Shown: positions 43,801 to 51,770 of the stretch, one piece after another
How positions within the stretch are numbered: the stretch's first letter is position 1
Layout of the letters: the number at the start of each line of letters is the position of its first letter
NCBI GenBank assembly: GCA_964515395.1
Contig: CAZERC010000002.1
Coordinates: 91,185-155,184, forward strand
Direction: 5' to 3'
Origin: UBA1876 sp964515395
Lineage (GTDB): Bacteria; Synergistota; Synergistia; Synergistales; Thermovirgaceae
DNA length: 64,000 nucleotides
Position numbers and translations under genes: made by a program
Notes under the pieces: model-generated
The model's database searches: none
Told to the model about the DNA's origin: nothing
The model's input: only the letters and a program-made list of their open reading frames with translations

Positions 43801-44913
43801 CTCAATTTCGATATCTTCGGCAGGCATTTCCTCGCGGCTCCTTCTGTAAACCACGGAGACAGTTTCAGCACCTCGCCGGAGAGCGCTCCTGGCGGCATCC
43901 ATGGCGGTGTTTCCCCCGCCGATGACAGCCACGTGTTTCCCCACGGAAACATCCTGGCCGGTATTGACCTTGTAGAGAAAATCGATTCCTGCAAGAACAC
44001 CTTCCAGATCCTCGCCGGAAACGCGCATCGGCATGGAAGTCCAGCAGCCCATGGCGAGAACGACGGCCTCGTTTTCGGCCTTGAGGGAGTCGAGGGTTAT
44101 TTCTTTTCCGAGGGCCGTGTTCAGTCTCACGTCGATTCCATGATCGACCAGCCACTGGGTTTCCCTGTCGAGAACGGGTTGCGGGAGCCTGTAGTCAGGG
44201 ATGCCATAGCGCATCATGCCGCCGAGCTTGTCTTCTTTCTCGTAGAGCGTTACCGAGTATCCCTTGAGGCGGAGGAAGTACGCCGCCGAGAGACCTCCGG
44301 GTCCGCCACCCACAACGGCGACCTTCTTGCCGTTTTCAGTGATGTCTGGTATTTCACCCAACCAGTCGCTTTCGAGGGCCCAATCTCCGATGAAACGCTT
44401 GATTTCCCTGATTGAGACGGGCTCGTCATCGACGAAATTCCTGCGGCATTTTTCCTCGCAGGGGGCGGGACAGACACGCCCGATGCTGGCGGGAAGGGTA
44501 ATGTTCTGATGAAGGATGTCCTGGGCTGCGTTATAGTTCCCCTCGGCGGCAAGGTTCACATACCCCTTGACGTCGCCCCTGGCTGGGCATGCAAGCTGAC
44601 AGGGAGGTCGGCAATCCCCGATGTGGTCGGAAAGCAAAAGCTCGAGTGCGAGCTTTCTCGCTCCGGTGACCCGTTCCGTGTGAGTTTCGATCTCCATTCC
44701 GTCCTGTACCGGCATGGAACAGGCACGGACGAGGCTTTTTGCACCCTTTATGTCCACGAGGCAGAGGGAGCAGCCGCCATGAAGCGACAGATTGGGATCG
44801 TAACACAGTGTCGGGATGTCTATGCCGCTTTCCTCACACAGTTCCAGGATCATTTGTCCGGAATATGCTTTTACTTCCTTGTCGTTCAGAGTGACTGTTA
44901 ACGTTCGGTCCAT
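40810..44913 (-). CDS. Composite formate dehydrogenase: [2Fe-2S] + GltD/NfnB-like flavoprotein + ferredoxin + molybdopterin domain
   Basis: A 1367-residue fused oxidoreductase. Residues 1-80 form a [2Fe-2S] domain (Cys37, 48, 51, 65), then a His-Cys cluster motif HIGDCRPPC (97-105). Residues 108-500 are a glutamate-synthase-small-subunit/NfnB-like flavoprotein with two dinucleotide motifs (GGGPGG 202-207, GGGNTA 332-337). Two [4Fe-4S] ferredoxin motifs follow (Cys615/618/621/625 and 658/661/664/668). From about 690 comes the FDH alpha domain with a cluster at Cys694/697/701/733 and catalytic ARLCHTP (Cys824, codon TGT at 42442-42444). ATG 44913 follows GGAGG. It is translated with NuoF- and NuoE-like genes. 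Formate oxidation or CO2 reduction coupled to NAD(P) and possibly ferredoxin is inferred; an SfrAB-like NADPH oxidoreductase is the alternative. Confidence 0.88.
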   Translation of the reverse strand: MDRTLTVTLNDKEVKAYSGQMILELCEESGIDIPTLCYDPNLSLHGGCSLCLVDIKGAKSLVRACSMPVQDGMEIETHTERVTGARKLALELLLSDHIGDCRPPCQLACPARGDVKGYVNLAAEGNYNAAQDILHQNITLPASIGRVCPAPCEEKCRRNFVDDEPVSIREIKRFIGDWALESDWLGEIPDITENGKKVAVVGGGPGGLSAAYFLRLKGYSVTLYEKEDKLGGMMRYGIPDYRLPQPVLDRETQWLVDHGIDVRLNTALGKEITLDSLKAENEAVVLAMGCWTSMPMRVSGEDLEGVLAGIDFLYKVNTGQDVSVGKHVAVIGGGNTAMDAARSALRRGAETVSVVYRRSREEMPAEDIEIEEAMEEGVEFIFLASPKSIEGNGKVEKITCEKMILGEPDASGRRKPVPTGETFTLDVETVIAAIGQRPDLSALPETLHDGKRMLVDDHCATPLDGVFVCGDQKTGPDIAIAAIGAGHWTAESVHHYISEGIPHRPFECDVVRDDLGPEDFLDQEKQPREKTRILESAERLTRPFEEFNYSLTEEQVRKDADRCMKCGCPDIHECKLRAYGVEYEASPEAFPKEFYSRPDRPEEENPFYVRNMDKCVQCGKCVRICEEQAIYHAIDFQKRGIETFVGPGVFRGIDESDCVNCGLCVQVCPTGALTERTQHGITRPEFTKEVKTICPYCGIGCEILLHVDTKTGRIDNATTDFNSDTAMNKGRICVKGRFGWQFVHHEDRLTSPLIKEGDRFRKASWDEAIETVSKNLSKIKTEKGPEALGFFASAKCTNEENYLMQRLAREVFGTNNVDHCARLCHTPTIVGLGETLGSAAMTNDFDSVFQADTILVIGSNTTENHPVLGSWIKERKRNGDISLIVCDPRNIELADYADVSIMQKSGSDVALLNGLMNIIIEERLYDAEFVQKHMENFEELKKTVSSYTPEKVASITAVDEETLRKAARLYAKGPNSAIFYSMGITQHKYGTNNVRAVANTALLCGMVGRPGTGINPLRGQNNVQGACDTGCLPEVLPGYIKLASEKDKAEAKVREIWGSNLPETPGKSMVAMMSGAREGNLNGLYIMGENPMVSSPDTNNVRKALENLDFLVVQDLFLTETAKLADVVLPAASWAEREGTFTNTSRAVQKIRKAVTSPGEAKPDWWILAEIAKACGASWNFDSPQSVMEEIRRFIPQYGGITYDRLEKEILMWPCPDETHPGTPILYADGFPRGKARFAPCDWQKSHEDADGEYPFVATTGRSLYHFHTGTMSRRSPSGEYIDSLYVEINPEDAKNLAVNDEDMVKVTSRRGSVEGRARVTERVPRGMIFLPFHFGEQPANALTASVWDEEAETPAFKVNAVKVKKA

Positions 44914-44927
44914 GGTAACGGCCCTCC

Positions 44928-46703
44928 TTACTCGACGCTGATCGCTTTGACGGGACAGACGGCCTTGCACTGCCCGCAGCGCACGCATATGGAATCATCT
45001 ATGACATGTGGCTCTTTCACTTTCCCGCTGATGGCATTGACGGGACAGATCCGGGCGCATTTCGTGCACCCGATGCAAACCGAGGGATCAATGGTGTAGT
45101 GAATGAGATTTGTGCAGACCTTGGCGGGGCATTTCTTGTCGTTGATGTGTGCCTCATATTCATGACGGAAATACTTGAGGGTAGTCAAAACAGGGTTCGA
45201 GGCCGTCTGGCCAAGTCCGCACAAGGATCCGTCCTTGACCTTATCGGCCATGTCTTCCAGGAGATCGAGATCCTCGGGTTTCCCTTTCCCGTCGCAGATC
45301 CTTTCGAGAATTTCCAGCATTCGCTTGGTCCCTATGCGGCAGAAGGGACATTTGCCGCAGGATTCCTTCTGGACGAAACTCAAGAAGAATTTCGCCACGT
45401 CTACGATGCAGGTATCTTCATCCATGACGATCATGCCGCCCGAACCCACGATAGCGCCCGTGGCATTGATCGATTCATAGTCGACGGGAATATCGAGTTC
45501 GGACTCGGGCAGGCAGCCGCCGGAAGGCCCTCCTAGCTGGACGGCTTTGAAAGGTTTGTCACCGGGAATGCCGCCGCCGACTTCGAAGATTACCTCCCGC
45601 AGAGGCATCCCCATGGGAACCTCTACAAGGCCTCCATTGCAAATCTTGCCTGCCAGGGCGAACACCTTGGTTCCGCGGCTTTTGCCCGTTCCATACTGAT
45701 AAAATGCCGAAGAACCATTGCGAATGATCCAGGCAATATTGGCAAGGGTTTCTACATTATTGATATTTGTAGGTTTGCCCCAGATGCCCTTGTTGGCCGG
45801 GAAGGGAGGCCTCGGTCTCGGCATGCCGCGCCTTCCTTCGATGGAGGCCATCAAGGCCGTTTCCTCTCCGCACACAAAGGCACCGGCACCCTCCTTGATG
45901 TAAATATCGAAGGAAAATTCCGTTCCGAGTATATTTTTCCCCAGAAAGCCTCTTTCCTTTGCCTGTTCAATGGCGATGTTGAGACGCTTTATTGCCAAAG
46001 GATATTCGGCCCGGCAGTAGATGACTCCCTGGCAGGCTCCAATGGCATAACCGCAGATCAGCATTCCTTCAAGAACGCGATGCGGGTCTCCTTCCAGTAC
46101 GGAACGGTCCATAAAGGCTCCCGGGTCTCCCTCGTCGGCGTTGCAGACGACGTATTTTTCATCCGCCTTGGCCTTCTGGGCGAATCTCCACTTGAGCCCT
46201 GTAGGGAACCCGGCTCCGCCTCGACCCCTGAGGCCGCTGTCAAGGACCTCCTGGATAACGGTCTCGGGATCCATTGATTTCAGTGTCTTTTCAAGTCCCT
46301 TGTATCCGTCAGCCTGGATGTATTCGTCTATGCTGGTGGGGTCAATCCTGCCGCAATTTTCCAACACGATTCGGACCTGCTTGGAGATCATGGAATTTTC
46401 TTCCCCTTCAATCTCCGTGCTCAGGACGACATGTTCCTCCAGCGGGGTTTTTCCGATTACGTGTTTTTCGAAAATTTCGAGGGCCTTTTCAGCCGTAACT
46501 TCTCCATAAATGGTTCTTTGTCCGTTCTGTTCGATTTCCACGAGAGGTTCGCGGAAACACAGACCGACACAGCCGACTTCCCGTATTTCGGCGTCTTCGT
46601 GCGATGCGGCGGCTTCCTTGAGAGCCTCATAAACAGGCCGCGCACCGGCGGCTATACCACAACTGGCCATCCCTACCTTGATAACCGTTTTCGAAGTCAT
46701 CAT
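44928..46703 (-). CDS. NuoF/HydB-like NADH-binding Fe-S flavoprotein subunit
   Basis: FMN protein of about 591 aa, like HydB/HndC of NAD(P)-linked hydrogenases. An N-terminal thioredoxin-like [2Fe-2S] domain (VGCVGLC) precedes the NuoF core with the nucleotide and FMN site GLRGRGGAGFPTGLKW, VCNADEGDPGAFMDR and the cluster motif ESCGKCPFCRIGTKRMLE; two C-terminal [4Fe-4S] ferredoxin motifs (CIGCTKCARICP, CVRCGQCKAVCP) end it. ATG 46703 overlaps the NuoE-like stop; ATG 46700 is equally possible and better spaced from GGAGG. With the adjacent genes it would form the NADH module of the formate dehydrogenase and is the likely bifurcation site if the complex is electron-bifurcating. Confidence 0.92.
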   Translation of the reverse strand: MMTSKTVIKVGMASCGIAAGARPVYEALKEAAASHEDAEIREVGCVGLCFREPLVEIEQNGQRTIYGEVTAEKALEIFEKHVIGKTPLEEHVVLSTEIEGEENSMISKQVRIVLENCGRIDPTSIDEYIQADGYKGLEKTLKSMDPETVIQEVLDSGLRGRGGAGFPTGLKWRFAQKAKADEKYVVCNADEGDPGAFMDRSVLEGDPHRVLEGMLICGYAIGACQGVIYCRAEYPLAIKRLNIAIEQAKERGFLGKNILGTEFSFDIYIKEGAGAFVCGEETALMASIEGRRGMPRPRPPFPANKGIWGKPTNINNVETLANIAWIIRNGSSAFYQYGTGKSRGTKVFALAGKICNGGLVEVPMGMPLREVIFEVGGGIPGDKPFKAVQLGGPSGGCLPESELDIPVDYESINATGAIVGSGGMIVMDEDTCIVDVAKFFLSFVQKESCGKCPFCRIGTKRMLEILERICDGKGKPEDLDLLEDMADKVKDGSLCGLGQTASNPVLTTLKYFRHEYEAHINDKKCPAKVCTNLIHYTIDPSVCIGCTKCARICPVNAISGKVKEPHVIDDSICVRCGQCKAVCPVKAISVE

Positions 46704-47194
46704 TCGTCCTCCCTGTCGCCGGCCCTGTAGGATTCAAGTATGTCGACGGCTTTTTCGGGGTTCAGTCTCCCGTGTACCTCACCGTTAACCATCATAACAG
46801 GGGCAAGGCTGCAGCATCCGAGGCAGGCTACGAAATTAAGGGAAAACATCCCGTCTTTGGTAGTCCCGCCTTCTTCGATGTCCATATGGCGTTTGAGCTG
46901 TTCGCCGATAAGGGACGAACCCTGTACGTGACATGCCGTGCCGCGACAGAGGCGAACTACATATTTCCCCTCAGGTTGAAAGCGAAACAAGGAATAGAAA
47001 GAAGCGACGCCGAAAAGTTCTGCAGATGGAATGCTCAGCGACCGGGAAACGCTGTCGACTGCTTCTTCGGGCAGGTATCCAAAAGTATCCTGAATCGCTG
47101 ACAAGAGGGCGATAGTGCTTCCCTTTTTCCCTCGAAACCGCTCCACAATCGGGGCAAGCTGCTTTTCGAGGCTCTCCGTTGTTGCCGTTGTCAT
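46700..47194 (-). CDS. NuoE/HydC-like [2Fe-2S] subunit
   Basis: Thioredoxin-fold [2Fe-2S] protein of 164 aa. The four ligands are in CRGTACHVQGS and CLGCCSLAPV, and the N-terminal helical region (IALLSAIQDTFGYLPEEAVDSVS) is typical of NuoE. An ATG at 47200 lies right after the GGGAGGAG ribosome site, so ATG 47194 at normal spacing is preferred. It is first in the minus-strand operon NuoE-NuoF-FDH-FNT. It passes electrons with the NuoF-like FMN subunit. Confidence 0.92.
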   Translation of the reverse strand: MTTATTESLEKQLAPIVERFRGKKGSTIALLSAIQDTFGYLPEEAVDSVSRSLSIPSAELFGVASFYSLFRFQPEGKYVVRLCRGTACHVQGSSLIGEQLKRHMDIEEGGTTKDGMFSLNFVACLGCCSLAPVMMVNGEVHGRLNPEKAVDILESYRAGDREDE

Positions 47195-47339
47195 GTGCAT
47201 CTCCTCCCATTTTCAGAAGAAATAACGAAAACTCCTGATTTTGTATTCCTCTCCCTCTGAAGGCAAACAAATACATGCCTTCACAAAATATGAGTATAAC
47301 AAACATTCCGACTATCGGGGTATTCGAAAGAGTGAAGCC

Positions 47340-47367
47340 TTGACAGCAGCAAGAGCTACCGTATAAT
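47340..47367 (+). promoter_or_regulatory. Promoter of the glutaredoxin-like gene
   Basis: TTGACA (47340-47345) and TATAAT (47362-47367) are both consensus, with a 16-bp spacer. On the opposite strand of this divergent region a TATACT hexamer near 47297 and a short inverted repeat CCGA-CTA-TCGG (47308-47318) may belong to the formate dehydrogenase operon promoter, but I found no good -35 for it. Confidence 0.75.
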
Positions 47368-47432
47368 TACCACCAGAAGGTATATTTCGAAGAATAAACA
47401 TACGGACTGGCTTTTGAAAAGGAGTGATGACA

Positions 47433-47678
47433 TTGTCAAATGTCAAAGTGTACTCGACGCCTACGTGTCCATGGTGCACGAAAGTCAAGGAATATCTCGA
47501 ATCTATCGGCGTCGAATTTGAAAACGTTGACGTAAGCAAGGACCGGGACGCTGCTATGGCAATGGTGAAAAAAACGAGACAGATGGGCGTTCCCGTTACG
47601 GAAATCGGAGAAAACTTCATCATCGGTTTCGACAAGGATTCCATTGATCAGGCACTCAAGGAACAAGGCATCAAGTAA
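47433..47678 (+). CDS. Glutaredoxin-like protein (NrdH/Grx family)
   Basis: Small thiol-disulfide protein (81 aa) with active site STPTCPWCTKVKEYL and the cis-Pro/GF region GVPVTEIGENFIIGFD. It is of the thioredoxin-reductase-linked glutaredoxin-like type found in anaerobes. TTG 47433 is 8 bp after GGAG and gives the normal start MSNVKVYSTPTCPWC; GTG 47424 and ATG 47427 are too close to the ribosome site. It has its own promoter and a strong terminator, so it is expressed alone. Confidence 0.88.
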   Translation: MSNVKVYSTPTCPWCTKVKEYLESIGVEFENVDVSKDRDAAMAMVKKTRQMGVPVTEIGENFIIGFDKDSIDQALKEQGIK

Positions 47679-47700
47679 ACCGAGCACGTAATGCAAGGCG

Positions 47701-47735
47701 AAAACGGGCCTGCCCAGCAGGCCCGTTTTGTTTTT
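47701..47735 (+). terminator. Intrinsic terminator after the glutaredoxin-like gene
   Basis: AAAACGGGCCTGC (47701-47713) pairs perfectly with GCAGGCCCGTTTT (47717-47729), loop CCA, followed by GTTTTT. Confidence 0.9.
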
Positions 47736-47756
47736 CCCGTATCCATTCGCTACAAT
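47728..47756 (+). promoter_or_regulatory. Candidate promoter of pgi, overlapping the terminator T tract
   Basis: TTGTTT (47728-47733) lies within the end of the terminator and is exactly 17 bp from TACAAT (47751-47756). The predicted start is about 40 bp before the pgi ATG. Confidence 0.55.
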
Positions 47757-47804
47757 GAAAAACATCCGGATTTTCAGAAAGATTCCTCAAAGCGGGGTGA
47801 TGGT

Positions 47805-49184
47805 ATGGACATTCTCGAACTCTCCTATGGCGGGCTTTTCCCAGATGGGTCAGGAGCAGAAACCGGGGATTCTTCCCGGGCTTTCGAGCAAATGGCGGAT
47901 TTCCTCCAAAGTGCGCAATCGGACCTGGAAAAGGGCGCACAAGAGAAAGAAGATGGTTTCGGCTGGGTACGGCTTCCTGAGGATGAGCCTGCAGACATTA
48001 TCGCCGAGGCGGAAAAGCTCAGAAATTTTGACGCTGTCGTTCAGATAGGAATCGGTGGTTCCGCCCTTGGGAACCTCATGCTGCAGAATGCCCTTGTTCA
48101 TCCTCATTACAACGAACTCACAAGAGAGGAGCGCGGCGGACCGAGGTTCTATGTCGCCGACAACGCCGACCCGAAAGGGACGGCGGCAATCTGGGACATG
48201 ATCGATCCGGAACGTACGGGCTTTGTGGTGGTAAGCAAGTCTGGAACGACGGCTGAAACAATGGCGAATTTCCTCTGGTTTTGGAATCGCATGGTCAAGA
48301 CGAAAGATGCGGAGGCTGCAAAGCATGTAACCGTCGTTACGGATCCCGAAAAAGGCGTGCTGCGAAGCTTCGCGAAAGAAACGGGATGCGCTTCGCTGGT
48401 CATTCCGCCGGGGGTTGGCGGGAGGTATTCGGTGCTCTCAGCCGTGGGACTGCTTTCTGCAGCATGCCAGGGCGTCGATGTGAAGGAACTGCTTGCCGGG
48501 GCATCGAAAATGCGTAAAAGGATCGTCGAAGAACGAAACCTTGCCAATAATCCCGCATGGGTACTCGCTGCTGCAGGGTATTGTCAGGCGAAGGCGGGAA
48601 GGAACATGATGGTCCTCATGCCCTATGCTGACAGCCTGCGGGATTTCACCGAATGGTTCGCCCAACTTTGGGCTGAAAGCCTTGGCAAAAACGGCAAGGG
48701 GAGCACCCCGGTCAGGGCACTTGGAGCAATTGACCAGCATTCCCAGGTCCAGTTGTACACGTCGGGTCCTGACGACAAGCTGTTTCTGCTGATGAGCGTT
48801 GATGAACGAAACTCATTGTATCTGCCGGAATGCACTGAAACGGCACTGGAACCACTGTCTTACCTCTTCGGGAAAACCATGGGGGGAATGCTGAATTCCG
48901 AGGCTCTGGCCACCACTGCGGCATTGATAAAGGCAGAAAGACCGGTCTTGTGGATGCGTTTGCCCAAAATCGATGCTTTTCGTGTGGGGGGACTGATCTA
49001 TCTTTTTGAGTACGCTACCGCGCTTACAGGGAAGCTTATGGGCATCAATCCATTCGATCAGCCCGGGGTGGAACAGGGCAAACGGTATACTTACGGACTT
49101 ATGGGCAGAAACGGTTTCGAAGAAGATGCCAGAGAAGCCGAGGAATTTTTTAAAAAGGCCCTGTCCATAACCACGAAGATATGA
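47805..49184 (+). CDS. pgi: Glucose-6-phosphate isomerase
   Basis: Interconverts glucose-6-phosphate and fructose-6-phosphate (459 aa). The sugar-phosphate motifs are VVQIGIGGSALGNLML and VVSKSGTTAETMANFLWF; the catalytic Glu/His region (GLIYLFEYATALTGKLMGINPFDQPGVEQGK) is present. The open frame extends to 47691 across the terminator and promoter, but ATG 47805 after GGGGTGATGGT is the reasonable start. The panC start is 16 bp downstream. Confidence 0.95.
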   Translation: MDILELSYGGLFPDGSGAETGDSSRAFEQMADFLQSAQSDLEKGAQEKEDGFGWVRLPEDEPADIIAEAEKLRNFDAVVQIGIGGSALGNLMLQNALVHPHYNELTREERGGPRFYVADNADPKGTAAIWDMIDPERTGFVVVSKSGTTAETMANFLWFWNRMVKTKDAEAAKHVTVVTDPEKGVLRSFAKETGCASLVIPPGVGGRYSVLSAVGLLSAACQGVDVKELLAGASKMRKRIVEERNLANNPAWVLAAAGYCQAKAGRNMMVLMPYADSLRDFTEWFAQLWAESLGKNGKGSTPVRALGAIDQHSQVQLYTSGPDDKLFLLMSVDERNSLYLPECTETALEPLSYLFGKTMGGMLNSEALATTAALIKAERPVLWMRLPKIDAFRVGGLIYLFEYATALTGKLMGINPFDQPGVEQGKRYTYGLMGRNGFEEDAREAEEFFKKALSITTKI

Positions 49185-49200
49185 AGAACGTGGAACGGTT

Positions 49201-50046
49201 ATGAAGATCGCGAAAACTCCGGAACAAGCTCGTGAAACGTTGAAAGGACTGAAAGGGAAACCCTCTGCTTCGGTCGGCATGGTGCCGACGATGGGATCTC
49301 TTCACGAAGGGCATCTTTCACTCGTTAAAAGGTCCAAGGCCGACTGCGACGTGTGTGTCGTATCTATTTTCGTCAATCCAATACAATTCGGTCCTTCAGA
49401 AGATTACGAAGAGTATCCGAGGGATATGGAAAAAGACAGGTTTCTTCTGGAAAACGCGGGAGTGGACCTGCTTTTCTCGCCTTCGGTGGACGATATGTAC
49501 CTCGAAGATGCTTCGACTGTCGTGCGAGAGACGAAACTGAGTGGCGTTCTCTGCGGGGCGTCAAGACCGGGGCATTTTGAGGGTGTCTGCACTGTGGTGC
49601 TCAAATTGTACAATATCGTGACTCCGGACAGGATGTACTTTGGTGAAAAGGATTTTCAACAACTCGTGGTTATCCGGAGAATGATGAGAGATCTCAATGT
49701 CCCCGTGGAGGTTGTCGGTTGTCCTGTCGTCAGGGATCCTGACGGCCTTGCGATAAGCAGCCGGAACGTTTACCTGAAGCCGGAAGAAAGAAAAGAGGCC
49801 TTGAGCATCAACAAGGCCCTGGGCGAAGCCGAAAGACGATTCCACGAAGGAGAGCGGGACGGGATGGTGCTTGAAGAGATCGTCCGATCCCGTCTTTTGC
49901 AAACGACCCTGGTGGACCCCGAATATGTAGAAGTCCGGGATGCCGAAAGCCTCGAAAGGGTGAGACAAATCGTAAAACCCTCTGTCATCGCCGTTGCCGC
50001 CGGCGTCGGGAAGGCCAGGCTGATCGACAACAGGGTGTTGAGGTGA
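49201..50046 (+). CDS. panC: Pantothenate synthetase
   Basis: Joins pantoate and beta-alanine with ATP (281 aa). It has the nucleotidyltransferase HIGH-like site MVPTMGSLHEGHLSLV, IFVNPIQFGPSEDYEEYPRD, FGEKDFQQLVVIRRM, the KMSKS-equivalent region GLAISSRNVYL and the C-terminal lid domain. It starts at ATG 49201 just after pgi. panB and panD are not in the window. Together with coaX it shows that the organism makes pantothenate and CoA. Confidence 0.96.
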   Translation: MKIAKTPEQARETLKGLKGKPSASVGMVPTMGSLHEGHLSLVKRSKADCDVCVVSIFVNPIQFGPSEDYEEYPRDMEKDRFLLENAGVDLLFSPSVDDMYLEDASTVVRETKLSGVLCGASRPGHFEGVCTVVLKLYNIVTPDRMYFGEKDFQQLVVIRRMMRDLNVPVEVVGCPVVRDPDGLAISSRNVYLKPEERKEALSINKALGEAERRFHEGERDGMVLEEIVRSRLLQTTLVDPEYVEVRDAESLERVRQIVKPSVIAVAAGVGKARLIDNRVLR

Positions 50047-50052
50047 GATGAA

Positions 50053-50814
50053 GTGAAGGAATCTTTGCTGTATCTCGATGAAGTTTCAGTAGCACGCGGA
50101 GGAGCCGACATTCTGGAAAACGTTACGATTCAGGTTCGGTCCCGGGAGATGACAGGAGTCCTGGGCAGGAACGGTGCCGGAAAATCCAGTCTCGCCTATG
50201 CCGTCATGGGAGTGCAGAGCTACAAGCCGCGTTCGGGACGGATCTATTTTCGTGGAAAGGACATAACGGAGTGGAGCATAACGGAACGGGCCAGGGCCGG
50301 GGTAACCCTCGCATGGCAACATCCGGCACGGTATGAAGGGATAAGCGTCCGTGAATATCTCCGCATTTCTTCCGGCGGGAAAGCGACGGAAGATGAAATG
50401 AAAGAAGCCCTTTACCTGGTTCAGCTTGATACCGGGTATCTTGACAGGATGGTGGACAAGAATCTTTCAGGCGGAGAACGCAAGAGAATTGAGCTGTCCT
50501 CGGTGTATATGATGAAACCGGTTCTGACGATGCTTGATGAGCCTGATTCCGGTGTTGACCTGCTTGCCTTGGGGGAAATTACGCGTTTGTTCAGAAAAAT
50601 GGTAGAAGACGGAGGAAGCGTTCTGATCATTACCCATCGCGAGGATGTTGCGGCGCGCTGCGACCGGTCCTACCTGATGTGCAACGGGAAGATCATGCTT
50701 GAAGGCAGTGCCGAAGCGGTTCGCCGGTATTTCATGTCTCAATGCCGACCTTGTCCAGATCCTGAGAAAGAGGAATATTCCAAGGTGGAGGAAGAAAACA
50801 ATGCAGGTCACTGA
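50053..50814 (+). CDS. sufC: Fe-S cluster assembly ATPase SufC
   Basis: ABC-type ATPase (253 aa) of the SUF scaffold. The Walker A is GRNGAGKSSL, the signature NLSGGERKRIE and the Walker B TMLDEPDSGVD, the last being characteristic of SufC. GTG 50053 follows AGGTGAG at 50041. The C-terminal about 20 residues are an added Cys/Glu-rich tail. It overlaps the SufB-like gene by 14 bp. With only one SufB/D-like partner, this is the reduced two-component form of the system. Confidence 0.92.
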   Translation: MKESLLYLDEVSVARGGADILENVTIQVRSREMTGVLGRNGAGKSSLAYAVMGVQSYKPRSGRIYFRGKDITEWSITERARAGVTLAWQHPARYEGISVREYLRISSGGKATEDEMKEALYLVQLDTGYLDRMVDKNLSGGERKRIELSSVYMMKPVLTMLDEPDSGVDLLALGEITRLFRKMVEDGGSVLIITHREDVAARCDRSYLMCNGKIMLEGSAEAVRRYFMSQCRPCPDPEKEEYSKVEEENNAGH

Positions 50815-51748
50815 TGAATATAAAACCCTCGTGGAAATAGCGGGCAAGACGAGCGGTGTTTCCGGAACGCTTGGGGAAACAGATGCAATATATGTTGTCG
50901 TACATGCCAACAAGATACTCGACAAGAATGTACTTCCCGGTGTGGAAATACAGGCGGAGGAAACGGAAGACGGCATCAATGCAACGATTACCGTTGCTGA
51001 AGGAGTCAGGATTCCAAAACCCGTACACCTGTGTTTCGGACATCTGGGTGATGCCGGACGGCAGGTTATCAACAGCCAGATTTTCATTGGCAAGGATGCA
51101 AGAGCGGAATTCCTCGCGCACTGTATTTTTCCGAATGCCGTCAAGTTCCTTCACGCCATGGAAGGAACGATACAAATAGGAGAAAATGCATCTTTCAGCT
51201 ATAAGGAAGTCCATGTACACGGACCTGAAGGCAAGATAGAAGTCCGCCCTGTCAGCAAAGTGACTCTGAAAGACGGCGCCTCGTATTATGGTGATTTTAC
51301 CCTGGTAGAAGGTCGTGTAGGTGATCTTGACATTGATATTGATGTCGAAGCCAGGGGGGAATCGAGCCGCGTGGAAGTGACGTCAAAGATATACGGCAAA
51401 TATGACGATTTGTGCCAGGTGCGGGACGAGGTCAGACTGACGGGGAAAAACAGTTCAGCCCTTGTCAAGGCAAGAGTCGTGCTGAAGGATAACAGCAGCG
51501 GCCGGTTCCTGGGGCTGATCGATGGTGCCGCACCTGGAGCGCGCGGTCATGTGGACTGCACCGAGGTGGTTCAGGGCAGCGCGAAGGCTGAAGCCTCGCC
51601 GGTTGTCATGGCGTCTCATCCTGAAGCGGAGGTGACTCATGAAGCGGCCATCGGCCGGATAGCCGACGACAAGATAGAAGGTCTGATGGCGAAAGGTCTC
51701 GACGAAGATGAGGCTGTGGATGTTATCGTGTCGGGACTCCTCAGTTGA
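50801..51748 (+). CDS. sufB: SufB/SufD-like Fe-S scaffold protein (short form)
   Basis: Beta-helix scaffold protein of 315 aa, much shorter than the roughly 420-490 aa of SufD and SufB in six-gene SUF operons. It contains the core motifs: ARAEFLAHCIFPNAVKFLHAMEGTIQIGENA, DLCQVRDEVRLTG, and GAAPGARGHVDCTEVVQGSAKAEASPVVMASHPEAEVTHEAAIG, the C-terminal conserved SufB/D segment. ATG 50801 follows GGAGGAAGAAAA. No SufS desulfurase, SufU or second SufB/D gene adjoins it. This pairing matches the minimal SUF-like system of many anaerobes and archaea. Confidence 0.88.
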   Translation: MQVTDEYKTLVEIAGKTSGVSGTLGETDAIYVVVHANKILDKNVLPGVEIQAEETEDGINATITVAEGVRIPKPVHLCFGHLGDAGRQVINSQIFIGKDARAEFLAHCIFPNAVKFLHAMEGTIQIGENASFSYKEVHVHGPEGKIEVRPVSKVTLKDGASYYGDFTLVEGRVGDLDIDIDVEARGESSRVEVTSKIYGKYDDLCQVRDEVRLTGKNSSALVKARVVLKDNSSGRFLGLIDGAAPGARGHVDCTEVVQGSAKAEASPVVMASHPEAEVTHEAAIGRIADDKIEGLMAKGLDEDEAVDVIVSGLLS

Positions 51749-51770
51749 AGAAATGGAGAAACCTGCGCTT

